The position numbers and the translations under genes were made by a program. Shown one piece after another: positions 10,784 through 22,825 of a stretch of 64,000 nucleotides of DNA (positions are counted from its first letter, which is position 1; every line of letters begins with the position of its first letter). The notes beneath the pieces were generated by a model. It did no database searches, was not told where the DNA came from, and saw nothing but the letters and a program-made list of their open reading frames with translations. The stretch is from Chlamydomonas reinhardtii (taxonomy: Eukaryota; Chlorophyta; Chlorophyceae; Chlamydomonadales; Chlamydomonadaceae), in the NCBI RefSeq assembly GCF_000002595.2, contig NC_057010.1:4077764-4141763 (forward strand). The letters are read 5' to 3'.

Positions 10784-13235
10784 ATGACGCTGCCCATAGG
10801 CCTGAGCAAGCCCCGTCTGCGTCTCGTCAGCACCTGTGCAGTTGTAGGTGCCAGTTCACTCGCAGTGTGTGCGTGGAGCCGCTGCAGCAAAGCGTCGCAG
10901 CAGAATGCCGACCGAAAAATCCAGCTCCCTGCGCCCGCGGTCGACGCGTTGGCTGGAGCTCTGGGAGAGGTGGCGCAGATCCTAGTCCTCTACCCACTAG
11001 ACACTGTCAAGGTGCGGTAGGGCTTTCCCGCGCCCGGAAGTCTCGCGTGACACGTGGGACTCGCCTGGAACCCGACCACACCCCTCGCGGGGCGGGGCTG
11101 CCCTTTCGCACGCCCGTGTCCTGTCGCGGCACATGAGCCCGTGCTTGCCTTGCACTTTACACTCCCTTCCCCCACCCCATTCCAACGCTCCCTGCCGCCC
11201 CGCCTCCCTTGCTCCCGCCCTGCGTGCCTGCACACCCCTACCTTCCTCCAGGTCCGCTGCCAGGCCTCGGGCGAGACCGCGGCGGTGGTCATCCGGCGCC
11301 TGCTCAAGCGCGGCTTCAACATGGCGCTGCTGAAGAAGCTGTACGCGGGCGCGGTGGGCGCCGCCGCCTGCGCCATCTTGGTGGGCGCCGTGCACTTCGC
11401 CAGCTATGAGGGGTCGCGTAAGGCCATTCTGAAGTGGTCCACTGCCGGTAACGGTGGAGCCAGCAGCAAAGGCAGCGGCGGAGGTGGAGGTGGAGGTGGG
11501 GGCAGCGGGCGCGCCGGCGGCGCTTCAGCGGAGGCCAGCGCCGCCGGACTGGGTGCGGGGGCCACAGCCGCCGCTGCTGGGGGCGCCGCAGATGCAGCGG
11601 ATGCAGCGGCCGCTGCGGCTGCTGCTGCTGCTGCGGAGGCGCGGGCGGAGCAGGACGACAGGTTTAGGCGCGCGGCGGCCACGTTCGGGGCGGCGGCGTT
11701 TGCGGCTCTGGCCACGGCTCTGGTGGAGTCGCCTGTGGAGCTGTTCCGGCACAACGCGCAGGCGGGGCTGGTGCAGAGCAACTTTATGGCGGAGATGGCG
11801 GCCACGGTGAGGAGCAGATGTGTGTGTGTGGGGGGGGGGGGGCATTGACTCCAGGCATGACTAGGCAGGAGAAGGCGGGAGGGACGGGAAGGGGAGGGGT
11901 TCTGATGACCCCAAACTATACCAGACGAGGCGAAACAGGCGGGGGTAGCCCATGTAAGAGATGCAGGGAGCAGGCCGGGAGCAGGGCCCCGCAGGAACGG
12001 GTGACGGGTATGGCATGAGGAGGGCTGTGCTAGCGACCAGCAGCTCAACGCTTCATGCGCAAGCCGCGTGCGCGCCTTTGCAGCGGCCGCCTGCCGCTTG
12101 CCTGGCCCAGCGGCAGCGCCAGCGCCCTCGGCCTGTACCGCTGAGGCGGCCATGGAGCAGCCCTCCCACCACCATTCTTCCGGCCCCTTGTGCCTGACGC
12201 CGCCGCTTTGGCTTCGCGACATGCCCCGACGCAGGTCCGGCGCGAGGGCCCCGGCGGCTTGTACTGGGGCTTCCTGCCGCACTGCTTCGAGGCCTGGCCG
12301 CACGACATCTCCGAGCTGGCCACCTACGGCTTCATGCGCGACTTCGAGGCCACGGCGATGCGGCCCGGCTCGCCGCACCACGCCTGGATGCGCGGCGTGG
12401 GGCCGCAGGTGTGGGACCTGGCCACGGGCGCGGCCTCCGGCGCCGCCGCCGTGCTGTTCTCCATGCCCTTCGACACCGTCAAGACCTACCTGCAGGTGGG
12501 GTGGGGTGAGGTGGGGTTGGGTGGGCTGGCGTGAGGTTGCGCTGGGAAGTTGTGCATCCTGATTGCAGCGCTGTGCGTGGCGCATCGCGTGATGCGACGC
12601 CCTGGATCGGATGGCGGCGCACACGGGTCCCGGCATTTGCGCTCGCTGACTAATTTGCTTTGCGCCACACACACACACACACACCTCTTCTCCCGACTCC
12701 CCTCAGACGCACGGCGCCGACCTGTCCGGCCGCGGCTTCCTGGGCAGCGCCGCGCTGTTCGTCAAGACCGGCCGCCGCATCGCCGCGCGCAAGGGGCTGT
12801 CGGGGCTGTACGTGGGCGTCACGCCGCGGCTATTCCAGCAGGTGGGCGCGTGGGGGCCGGGGGCCGGAGGAGGCGAGGAGGGGGTTGGAGGGGTGGAGGC
12901 GCCAGGAGAGCACGCGGGACGGCGTTGCACGGGTTACGACTGGGACCCCGGGCTGGCAAGTGCAAGTGCGCGGGCGGCGCACCCGTGCCCATTGTGTGTC
13001 CGGGCTGGCGTAGGGGCGATGGCCGTTTGGCCTCGTCTCCAGGTCACCAGGGAGCTTCTGTGTTAGCCCTCAAGCTCAAACGATACACCGGTGGTGTGCG
13101 CCGCTGCCGCCGCAGGTGCCGTCGGCCATGGTATGCTGGTGGTCCATCGCGGCCTTCAAGCGCTGGATGGAGCCCTACACGCTGCCCGACGAGGCGGACG
13201 CCCCCCACCACACCGGGCACCACAAGGCGCACTAG
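10784..13235 (+). CDS. Mitochondrial carrier family (SLC25) protein
   Basis: Five exons: 10784-11011, 11252-11806, 12235-12495, 12717-12841 and 13115-13235, all in phase, about 429 residues. Three carrier signatures are visible: YPLDTVKVR at the exon 1/2 junction, SPVELFRHNAQAG in exon 2 and MPFDTVKTYLQ at the end of exon 3. They match the PX[DE]XX[KR] motif that closes the odd-numbered helices of the six-helix carrier fold. GLYWGFLPH and GLYVGVTPR are the usual loops after repeats 2 and 3. An insert of about 70 residues rich in Gly and Ala (about 11450-11640) separates repeats 1 and 2. The second signature is weak, and a Glu replaces the usual Asp. The substrate cannot be read from sequence; S-adenosylmethionine carriers are one group with similar signatures. 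The gene is divergent from the ZCCHC8-like gene and convergent with EMC7. Confidence 0.85.
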
Positions 13236-14526
13236 CGCGGCCGCAGGCGCGGCGAAGGCACTGCGTTGGCGGCAGGAGGCTGGAACCGCAGCGGCAGACA
13301 GTGCCTGCCCGCGGCGCCGGATGGCCGGGCGGCTCGCAGCGTCGTGGCGCTGCGACTGTTGGAGCCGCACGCCGCGCTGACACACGCACATGGGCAACGT
13401 GTGCACGTGCACATGGACTTGAGCTGGGCTGGGGCTTGGGCTGGAGCTGGCTCTGCTGAGCCGCTCCTGCTGACGCAACCGTTGTCGGTCGGCAGTCGGC
13501 ACTTGGCGCAGGCTGTTTGTATAGCCTCTGCGGAGCCGCACTGTGGCGGCCGCGGCTTGCCGGGTCGTGTTGCAGCAAACCTGCTTAGTGCCCGAGTGCA
13601 TGCATGCGAGAGTATTGACCAGTTACCGAGAGACCCTTGGCTGGGGACCGCGGCGAGTGACCACGGTGGGTTATTGGCCATCAGACGAGTTTCGAACCCT
13701 CCAGAAGGATAGTGTTGGTCTGAGATAGGGGTTGGGCGCAGCTCTCGCAAGCCGAGGCCATATACGGCGTGCATTGTCTTGCCAACGAGCCTAGAAGCCG
13801 CCAGGATGTGCGCGCGTGCTTACAAATTGTGCCGTGTGAGTTTTAAAGGTTCGAGTGTGAGTGCAGGTGAAAAGTATTGGAGATCTCGGAGATGGGTAGG
13901 GATTGTAGGCAGCGTACATTGCAGCAGCCGTGCCTGCCCGGCGAGTGCCGGGCTCAGCTCCAATTTTCCGAGCTGCTGCCTCCTGTGTGTCGTGAACTAT
14001 ACTTGTGCCAGGCCTGTGCCGCGCTCAACTTTCAATGCATACCGGCATATCTCAAATCTTGCGGCGAAGCCATGTCCTGCGGGAGCAAGGGGCGGCTCCT
14101 GCGTTTTGTTGTTTCTGTGCATGTGCTTGTGTCCGTTCCGCGATGCCAGTGTATTGCTGTTGCGTCAGGCGTGTGTGCGTGCTGGGTACGTCTGAGGACT
14201 GGGGCCGCTGGAATGGCAGCGCAGTCCAATGAGTGTGCGGCACGCCAACATACCGTTGTGCCAGGAAGGGATGTGTGAGCTATTTCATTGTGTGCGGCCA
14301 TTCCAGCTGGCGTCGGCCAAATGGACGCTGGTCTGTAGGGTCCGCTGGCCCGTGCTGTCTGCTGGGAGCACCACGCCAGCTTAGGCGTGAAGTAGTGGAG
14401 GGTAACTGGCGTGAAGCATTGGGGGTTGGGCGCAGAGCAGAAGAGTCACAGGTCCGACATGCCAACAAGCAATTGGCGTCCTGCAACTGCTGCAGCCTAA
14501 GAAGAGGCCCTCAAGGCGCGCTGTAA
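13236..14526 (+). other. Probable 3' UTR of the carrier gene
   Basis: This stretch of about 1.3 kb after the TAG stop ends at the first plus-strand TGTAA (14522). No exon with family resemblance is seen on either strand. Confidence 0.55.
14522..14526 (+). terminator. Poly(A) signal TGTAA of the carrier gene
   Basis: First TGTAA downstream of the stop at 13235. It lies 180 bases from the opposing signal of EMC7. Confidence 0.55.
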
Positions 14527-14702
14527 CATGCCAGCCGTGCGTGCCAGCACATTTACGGCTTTCCTCTTTTGAGCGTTGACCTCAGCAAGAATTGCATGTC
14601 AAGCACGGGGCTGACTGCAGCATGCGGCCGGCTGCATTACTGCATCAGCCAGACTTACTACGGTAGTGAGGATGCAGAACATAACAGCGGCAGGTGCGTG
14701 TC

Positions 14703-14707
14703 TTACA
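14703..14707 (-). terminator. Poly(A) signal TGTAA of EMC7
   Basis: TTACA on the plus strand, about 600 bases after the EMC7 stop at 15302, reading TGTAA on the minus strand. Confidence 0.6.
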
Positions 14708-15301
14708 CTGTCAGGTCAGTTGTCTGGTTTGGTTAGTAGCCCGGTCGCACCCGTAGGACAGTCGGTAAAAGACACATCTAGATGCCCCAGGGCGCCGTCC
14801 GCAGGGTTATATACTTGTGTGTCGTAGAACTTCCGTGTTCCGCCCACAGGGTGTGTCTATGCATTGCCAGGTTGTCACCGACTGCACAAACTGGACCCGG
14901 CAGCTTGCCCTCGGCAGGGATGTAACGCACGGACGGCACACGACCCGGGCGTACTAGACTTGCCAAATGCTGTCAACCGCTTGTCCGCGACCGACTGTTG
15001 CGTGGGAACTACGGTAGCCTTTACCAGTCTACACCAATACCGCAGATGCAATCGATCGCCTCCTGATGCCCCTTCGCCCAAACTGGCGGACGCAGCACCA
15101 TCCTGGTGTCACCCGCGCAAGGGACCTCGTCCCGGCGGCCCTCCATTGAGGTCCCGGTCCCCTCCGCCTGCCCAGGCCTGCCGTCTCAGGCACACACACC
15201 TGCACCTCCGCGCCCACTTCCCGCAATACATGCACCTCCACCTCGCCTCCCTCTGCGGCCCTCCTCCCTCTCAGCCTAAAGCCACAGCTTCCACAGGACC
15301 C

Positions 15302-16978
15302 CTACTGCCGCAGCCGCGGCGCCTGCTGGCCGCCGCCAATGGCGCCCGCCGCGCCGCCGGCCCCGGGTCCGCCCTGCACCTTCATGGCGTCCTGCATCTC
15401 TTTGTAGTCCTCCGGGTCCATCTTGAGGCGCGGGAACACCACGATGGCGAACAGCGAGAACACGATCATGATGCCGTAGGGGCTCTTGATGAAGGACCAG
15501 GCGTCAAAGGGCTTGCGCTTCTCGTAGTAGGCGGCCTCCATGGCGGGCCGCAGAGTCAGCGGCAGGTTCAGCACCTGCAGGCGAGGGGCGGAAGGGAGGG
15601 GAAGGGGGACGAGAGGCGGGGCGTTACATGCCCGCGCCCAACAAACAAGCCCCAATTGCAACAACAAGGGGAGAGGGGAAAGGGGCGGAAGGCGGCAACT
15701 GGGTGGTGGCCGTCCAACTCAAACGTGAGTAAGGTTCAGGGCAAGGAGTTCAGGGCAGGGGTGTGCGTGGACGCGCGCGCTCATGGCGCCATGGCGCCAC
15801 CGCGGTTGGCCCGTCCCGCAGCTGCAGCCGCACCCCAGGCTCCTGGCCAAGCAAGCAGCTGCCGGTTTGGGCCCCAAGCCCCAACGCAGTGCGGCAAGCC
15901 GCGACCTGTTGTCCTCTCAGCCCCCGGGGTCCAGGCGCAACGCATTCTGCGGCCTGCGCACTCGCTCCCGGGCTTGGGTAGCTTACCATGCCCTGCGGCC
16001 CCCCCCCCCCACCCCCGCCCACTCCGACAAACCCACATGCCCACGCCACACGCCCTAACTGCTAGCCGCCGCCGCTCGCCCACTCACCATGTTGCGGTTG
16101 TGGCTGAGCGCGGCGCGCGACACCACACCCTTGCGGTTCACCTCGAGCCGCACCTGCGCACCGGGGGAGGGGAGCGGGTATGCGTGGTGCGTTGGTGTTT
16201 GAGCTGCACCCAGGTCACATGCCGCTGGCCTGCCGGGACCGCCCTCCTGGTGTTTCCCCCACCCCGTTATCCCTCCATGACCATGCCATTTCGACGTCAC
16301 ACGAATGGAAGAGTTCCGGCCAGTTCGTGCCCCTTTCCAGCGGTGCTCGTCCCCTACCTCTCCTCCCATCCCTGCCGTCCTACTGCAACCCCGCCCTCAT
16401 CCGCCACGGCACTCTATCCTCCTCCCCAAGACCCCCCTTCATGCTTGTGATTTAATCACTCCGTTATCCACATGAACTGCTACCCCTCCCCCCGTCCCGC
16501 TCCCCCGCGCACCTCGGGGTACACCAGATGCAGGTTGAAGGGTTGCAGCAGTTGCACGCCGCTAGGCACGTCATGGAAGGCGAACGCGCCCTCCGCGTTC
16601 ACGTACGTGCGCAGCTCCTCGCCCGTCGAGGTGTGCAGGATAATCGTGGTCGTTGAGTGGTTCACGCCGGCTGCGGTGGGGAGCCGGCGAAACGGGAACT
16701 GGTTGCGGAGGCGTCGGGGCCAGGTCACAGGGGTAAATGTCGCGGACAACGCCCCAGGACAACGTCAGACGCAAGATAGAACGCGGACGTGCGCTGCGAC
16801 TACACTCACGTGGTACAAGAACTCTCCCCCTGATCACGCCGGACTCCTGGCCGCTCGCGAGCCTGCGTGACAAGCAATCTTGAGCGAAACAGCAGCTAAA
16901 GCGTACACTGTTAGGACAGAGGACAAGGTCTTACCCTAGTAGTCCTAGCACTAAGAGAAGCGAGCAAAGGGCGTTCAT
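15302..16978 (-). CDS. EMC7: ER membrane protein complex subunit 7 (EMC7)
   Basis: Five exons (minus): 16978-16935, 16862-16810, 16670-16513, 16153-16088 and 15574-15302, giving 197 residues with all phases matching. Exon 1 and the start of exon 2 encode a clear signal peptide, MNALCSLLLVLGLLGLASG. The lumenal beta-sandwich follows (SGVIRGRVLVPPGV, then NAEGAFAFHDVPSGVQLLQP), with the FHDVPSG motif typical of EMC7. Exon 5 has one transmembrane helix at about residues 139-155 (YGIMIVFSLFAIVVF), followed by the conserved PRLKMDPEDYKEM and a Gly/Gln tail. The protein belongs to the EMC insertase of the ER membrane. The length is close to plant EMC7. The 44-base first exon carries only the signal peptide, which makes the start secure. 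Divergent from the SWEET gene. Confidence 0.93.
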
Positions 16979-17459
16979 TCTGGAGTGTGTGTGCCAATAA
17001 ACTCAAAGCGGAGGACCAGGGCCTATGTGATTTGTTTGCAGCTAAGCAATTTCAATAGCAATTCTTGCGTTAATCAACATGAGCTGGCTGTCGTCCGAGC
17101 GATGGGTCGCGCAGTCCGATGCCCCGAGGACCTCGATGCCCCGCTGTAAATTTTCTATCTACGCGCTGTAAACCTGAACAATTCTTTTACCATAGATTCC
17201 TGCAGTTCACGACGAATCATCAGCGACGCTACACGGCTGCTGGTCCCCGCACGAAAACGGCATCGGCGCGTGTGCCGGCCTCGGCTTAATAGCTCGGACG
17301 CACCTCAAACCCTTTTAAAGCTCTTCAAAACGCAAGTAAACGGGTCACTCGCCCGCCAGGCTCGGCGTTGGGCGGCGAGGGGCATACGGCCCCAACACTC
17401 CTGGACTGCGCGCCAGGCGTGCCGGCCGTCCGCGCGGAGGCGCACCCAACTAAGCCACC
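16979..17459. promoter_or_regulatory. Shared 5' region of divergent EMC7 and SWEET genes
   Basis: 481 bases separate the two start codons. The stretch is AT-richer than the coding DNA around it. No defined motif is recognised. Confidence 0.5.
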
Positions 17460-19342
17460 ATGGGCGTCTTCACCGAACATGTGGTACCCATCTTTGGCAA
17501 CATCCTCGCCTGCGCGATGCTGGTGTCACCGTTTCCGGCGGTGCTTCGGCTGCGCGCGGCGGGGAAACTCGGGGTGAGCACGGCTGTGAAGGCTGCCTCA
17601 GTGTGTACGCCCGCCCGGCCGCGCACACGCCATGCGGCTCTTATCATCACGGTTTTTTCCAGGCTGTCATGTACTCACAGCCTCATGCATGGGTCATGAC
17701 ACATCACGCCGTGGATCCCGCGCATCGGCGCGAGCGATGCTTCCAAAGCACGCTCTCTGCATTACCGTACACACCAGCATCCGCTATGCCTAGCAACTAC
17801 GCCCCTTGCATCACCTGCACCGCTGACTCTCCCTTCCCTGCTCCTGCCGTTATCCCGGCCTCGGCCCCTCCTGCCTATACACACACGCCAGGACATCAAC
17901 CCGCTGCCGTACCCAATGACGGTGGTGAACGCCGCGGGTTGGGTGGCGTACGGCTTCGCAGTCGCCAACCCCTACATCTTCCCAGCCAACGTGGTCGGCT
18001 TCTTAGCGGGCGTGTTCTTCACATTCACAGCCTACGCCGCAGCACCCAAGCAGGTGGGGTGCGGCCGGGGTGCGGAGCTGGTGTGTGGCACTGCGGCGCG
18101 GCCAGGGTGCGAAGCTGGTGTGTAGTTAGTGTGCAACTGGAAGGCGGATGGGTTGGGTCGGCCCACTCACCTACTGAGGGCCTACTGAGTGCCTACTGAG
18201 TGCCCACTGGTCATGCCGGGACCCCAATTCGCCCACTCGCAGGTCCAGGACCGCATCACCGGCATCATGGTGGCCGCCTCCGCGCACTACATCATGCTGG
18301 GGCTCATAGCCTGCTTCGCGCTCTCGCACACCGCGGGGGCGCGCATGTGGTGAGCAGCCCGGGCCGGGAGGGCAGAGGGCTGGGGGGAAGGGGGTTTACG
18401 AGAACAAAGCCGGAAGGGCGGGGAGGGCGGGAGCGTGGCTGGCTAGGGCGTGAGCATGGGGCCGCGGCGCTACAGAGTACAGACGCAGTCGCGAGGGTTT
18501 GGGCTGCTGGTGCGGCGACTGGTGGCACGGAGAATGGCGGCACGGCGCGCGCACAGGCCTTTTTGTCAGCAGCCGCACTCCGGGCCTTCTCCGCGCGTGT
18601 GCTACCTCACCCGCCCGCATACACTGTCCTACGCGTAATGTTTTCCTTGTGCTCTTCAACACGCCGCGCCAACCGGTACCCCCCACGCGCCAACCCCCAC
18701 ACGCTAACCCCCACACGCAAACAGGGGCACCAGCGCTGTGGTGATCCTCATGCTCTACTACTTCGTGCCGCTGAGCACAATGGTGCAGATCGTCAAGACG
18801 CGCAACGCCGCCTCCATCTACCCGCCCCTGGCCATTACCGCGATAGCCAACGGCCTCATGTGGAGCATCTACGGCTTCGCGATCATGGTGGGCGAGGGTG
18901 GGGCGGCTGGGTGGGTGGTTTGTACGTAAATACCAGCCCAATCTAAACCAAACCAAGCCAAACTAGCGGAGCAAAGGCAAAGGCGTTAGTTGCAAGCGAT
19001 AATACGGTACTTGGGTGCGGGTGGCAGGACTGGGTGTCAGGAGCGTGGCGACAAGAGCGGCGGCAGGTGCAGGAGGACAGATTGTACGGTGAAAGCATGT
19101 TGCTGATTACAGCGACTGCGTGCACGGGTTCGTGGCGTGTGCAGGACATCAATTTGTGGCTGCCCAACCTGTTTGGGTCCATCGTCGGCGTCATCCAGCT
19201 GCTGCTGCGGCTTGTGTATGGCGCCAAGCCCACGGCGGCGGCGGCAGGCGGCGGCGCGTTAGCGGTGGGGGCTGGTGCGGTGGCGGCGGACGACGAGGAG
19301 ACGGCGGCGTTTGCCAAGACGGGCGCCGAGCCAAGCGGGTGA
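17460..19342 (+). CDS. SWEET-family sugar transporter
   Basis: Five exons: 17460-17573, 17892-18053, 18243-18349, 18725-18887 and 19145-19342, in phase, 247 residues. The start has a good context (gccaccATGG). Two MtN3/saliva repeats are visible. The first opens with GNILACAMLVSPFP and continues through DINPLPYPMTVVNAAGWVAYG. The second starts in exon 4 with YYFVPLSTMVQIVKTRNAAS and ends with IANGLMWSIYGFAI and DINLWLPNLFGSIVGVIQL. Paired triple-helix bundles with a linker helix and about 250 residues are the normal SWEET build. The tail is Ala/Gly-rich with DDEETAAF. SWEETs are facilitators of mono- or disaccharide flow across plasma or internal membranes; the substrate is not readable. Intron 4 carries a copy of a dispersed repeat (18921-18965). 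Confidence 0.93.
18634..18663 (+). repeat. Dispersed repeat TTTTCCTTGTGCTCTTCAAC
   Basis: Copy in SWEET intron 3. The upstream bases ACTGTCCTACGCGTA also match, in reverse, 52296-52315. Confidence 0.7.
18921..18965 (-). repeat. Dispersed intronic repeat A (reverse), in SWEET intron 4
   Basis: Contains TACCAGCCCAATCTAAACCA, the reverse complement of the core shared by six introns in this window. Confidence 0.75.
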
Positions 19343-20869
19343 GACGCACTTGTGTGTGAGTACGGAGCGTAGCTGGTAACCATGTGTATACCGGTAGATG
19401 ATGGTCCAGAAAGTTTGAGCTCCGATGCTTGCAGTGTGTGCGCTATGGTGTGCCGGCGTTTGTTGCATGCTGTGCCCCGGAACTGTGTTCCCGGTGTGAG
19501 CAGCTTGGGTATGGGTATATGATATGGTGGTGCGGTGCGGTGCGGTCGGGGTGGAGGCTACAGAGCTGCCAGGGCCGTCTGCATGTCAGACCGCGATGCG
19601 GGAGGCAGGGCGGCGGCAGCGACTGCGCTGCGGGTGCTGCTGCCAACGCGCGCCTACACACACAGGGCAGAATTGCAGGCCCGCCTGCACTCCGGGACTC
19701 CGTTGCTGGGCGCTGGCGGGGTGGGGCGGTCGTGTGGCTGTCCGGCGGCAGCGGCAGCTGCAGTCCCGGTTGCGGCGGAGGCAACGGCGGCGGGAGAAGC
19801 CATGGAGAACGGTCACAGCTGTGGCGAGGGTGAATGCCGTGGCAGCAGCGGCAGGATCGGCAGCGGCAGCTGTTTGCAGCCCGACGGCGGCGGTAGTGAC
19901 GGCGGCGGCGGCGGCAGTGACAGAGGCGGTGGCGGTGGAAGCAGCTGCGAAAGCACCTCGTCATTCGTGGGCGGAGGTGCGGTCTGCCCCATGGCGCCGC
20001 CACGTCTAGTGTCGGAGCCGCAGCAGGAGCAGGACGACGCGAATGGAGCGGACCAGGACAGGGACGCGGTCGGAGCGGGGGTGAAGGCGGGCGGCAGCGA
20101 CGCGGCGCAGTAAGCGGCGGCGTGGAGCGGGCCGAGCGGCGGCGACAGCAGCGGCCGCAGCGGCCGTGGCTAGGCGCCTGCAACTGCAGCTGCTGCATGT
20201 GGAGGGCGCTCGAGGGGTGCGCAGGGAGCGGCGGCTGGAAGGCGCGTGCAACACAGCGTGAAAGCCGGATTTATCTTGCATCTTTTTGCAAAGTAACAAG
20301 TACTGGGCACACTCATTACACACCATGACTTGCGGCGTGGCTTTCTAACTGGGTCAGTGAAAGCACCAAAGCGATAAGACGGGGACTCGGCGCAGTACGT
20401 TTCATTACATGTGAAGGGCACTGGGTGTATGTCGTCGGATTGTTGTGGTTGTGGCGAAGAGAGTATTATAACAGCTATTACCTGCTCGGGGCGCATTGTT
20501 TCATTCTATCTCCAGCACGTTGATGCAAGACGCGGGTGCGAGGCAAAGCGCTAAGACCAGTCGTAATTCGTTGACAAAGTCTGCATGCAAATTAGAAGAT
20601 TGTGTGTGCACGTGTTACGTTGGCAGGGAGAGTACGAGAGGCACCTAGGGGCACTACGGTACTAAGTGAAGAGGGAGACGAGCGTTCTTAAAACGAGCTG
20701 CAAAGAATTATGTGTATGGGAGGAGAAAGGATGACTGTTTTTACCGTCTCCAGTCAGAAAAAGCATGAGCGGGAGGGGCAGGGGCTGGATGGCCATGCCC
20801 TAGATGAGTACGTGAGAGGAGTGGTCCATTGGTCATGTGGTGGCGTTTGGGTCATGCATGCGTGATGGG

Positions 20870-20919
20870 TGTGCGAAGGGACAGGGTTTAGGCAGGTTGG
20901 CGAGGTCCCGTAGGGTGCA
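20870..20919 (+). repeat. Dispersed repeat, copy 1 (second copy near 50808)
   Basis: 30 bases from 20890 (starting AGGCAGGTTGGCGAGG) are identical to 50808-50837. Weaker similarity extends about 20 bases upstream in both copies. Confidence 0.7.
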
Positions 20920-21104
20920 TGAGCGCTATGTTTGTGTAGGACAGTAGGCCTGTTGGAGCATGGTAGATTGGAGGGACTGTGGCGGAGGGGGTGGGAGGGC
21001 TCAGTGGAGGTCACCAGGAGCCTACCCTGCCGGTAAGCGGGTCGGGTGCTGCCATGCTGTGAGGCATGAGAGCGGCTGCATGGCCTGAGGGACGGAGCAG
21101 GTGC

Positions 21105-21109
21105 TTACA
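21105..21109 (-). terminator. Poly(A) signal TGTAA of the exonuclease gene
   Basis: TTACA on the plus strand, about 765 bases after the minus-strand stop at 21873. Confidence 0.5.
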
Positions 21110-21125
21110 TGACGCCTGATGAGAT

Positions 21126-21130
21126 TGTAA
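21126..21130 (+). terminator. Possible poly(A) signal TGTAA of the SWEET gene
   Basis: First plus-strand TGTAA after the SWEET stop, 1.78 kb away. It lies past the opposing signal, so the two 3' ends would overlap slightly. Confidence 0.35.
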
Positions 21131-21872
21131 TGTCCTGGTGATAAGATCTTTGCAACGGCCATTGCTTCCCGCTTATCGCTCCCGTTGATACTCGAGTCCT
21201 GCAAGCACATGCGAGCGCACCAACAATGCGAGCGCATCAACAGTGGCAGTACAGCAGCCCACACCCACGCCCACACAGAGGCCCGCCCACACGCCCACAC
21301 GCATTGCAGCCATGCACCACCATGCATGATGCATATTTCTCTTTTAGTCTTGACACCCACATACGTTCTCTGTTCTCACATCCGAATCCCGAAATCCAAA
21401 CCCACAGCCCCCGTTGCACCGGGCGTGCCGCCACCCGCCGGCGCCGTGGGCTGCGGCTTGGTCCGATACCTCGTTCGTTTGTACGTGTCAACCCTCAGCC
21501 CCTTTCCCACCAGGACTCACGCCCCCGTCAATCAGCAACGCGCCATGCCGCCAGTGACCAATCAGAGCGCTGCGTCCGACATGACACGACACGCCCCAAC
21601 ACGCCACCAGGCGCCTGTCTGCCTGACGAGAGTCCCGGGCTCCTAGCTCTGGGGAACCCTTGCCGCGTTTCCCAATCCTTCCCAACCATGCCAGGCGTCC
21701 CACTTGCACCCGCACAGCGTCGCGGCACCCGTACGCCACACAACACACAACACACACACAGAATGCGCGTGTTGTTTCCTTGTGCTCCTAACCCACAAAT
21801 CAGTACTGTGGGTAGGGTCCTATCCCTTGTGCTTTCCCAGCATCAATCAACACATGCGGCCACCGTGGGCCA

Positions 21873-22754
21873 TCACCCGAAGAAGGGGGCGCCGCACGTG
21901 CACGTCTTGCGGTTGCCCATGCACACGCCCTCGTAGCTGGCGTTGCGCTTGGCGAACGAGGGCGGCGGCGGAACCGACAGCAGCGCGGCGTGCGCAGCCG
22001 CCATGGCCTGTGGCGGGGGCGGGGGGTACTTCATTCCAATCCCAAAGTAAACTAGTGGGGGGTATAGGCACCTTTTCAGCTTCTATGCACAGTGCAAAGG
22101 CCCCCAAAGTTGCCGACAGCCGCGCACACACGTGCACAGACTTGCCAAGCGCGCGTGATTTTGTTGGCCAGACAAGTGGTTGCACGCACACACATGTTTC
22201 TTCCCTTGTGCTTGCCGTACTATCCCTAAACAAAATCACACAAACGTACGAGCACACACCTGCGGGTTGGGCGTGAGCACGTGGCGGTGGTGGTTGAACA
22301 GCGCCATGGACTTGCGGGCGTCCTGTGTGGGCAGGCGGTGGGTGCGGCGGCGTGGGTGGGTGGCGGTGGCTTGAAAGGTGGGTGGGGACGGGCAGCAGAA
22401 TGAAGCGGCAGCAATCCGTCGTGTGAGTCAAGCACTGCTAAGAGGAAGGGGGAGCCTGTTCACTCTTCGCACGCGGACAGTGCCATGCACACCGAGCCTC
22501 CACCGCCCGCGCGCATGCTGCCTGCCCCCCTGCCCTGCCCCCTGGACCTGTTCGTTGGGCTTGGGCATACCGTATATCACTACCTCCGTGCCCTCCCATC
22601 CACATACACGCATACGCACATACACACACGCACACACACATACACACACACGTACACACACACGCGTCGCTTTGCTGCATCGCATACACTGCCTTTGCGC
22701 TATGTTTTCCTTGTGCTCTTTAACACACACGCGTAATGTTTTCCTTGTGCTCTT

Positions 22755-22825
<71 letters not shown>

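Larger units (their letters stand above)
19343..21872. other. Convergent 3' regions of SWEET and exonuclease genes; no gene seen
   Basis: This 2.5 kb lies between two stop codons facing each other. It has (GGC)n-like low complexity at about 19720-20110 and is more AT-rich at 20280-20720. The first plus-strand TGTAA is at 21126 and the first minus-strand TGTAA after the exonuclease stop is at 21105-21109. So most of it is probably the SWEET 3' UTR, although 1.8 kb is long. A small unannotated gene cannot be ruled out. Confidence 0.45.

Noticed and set aside
19443-20198. 251-residue minus-strand open frame after the SWEET gene
   Set aside because: Low complexity (Arg/Cys/Pro), no domain, no splice or start support. 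Arises from GGC-rich DNA.
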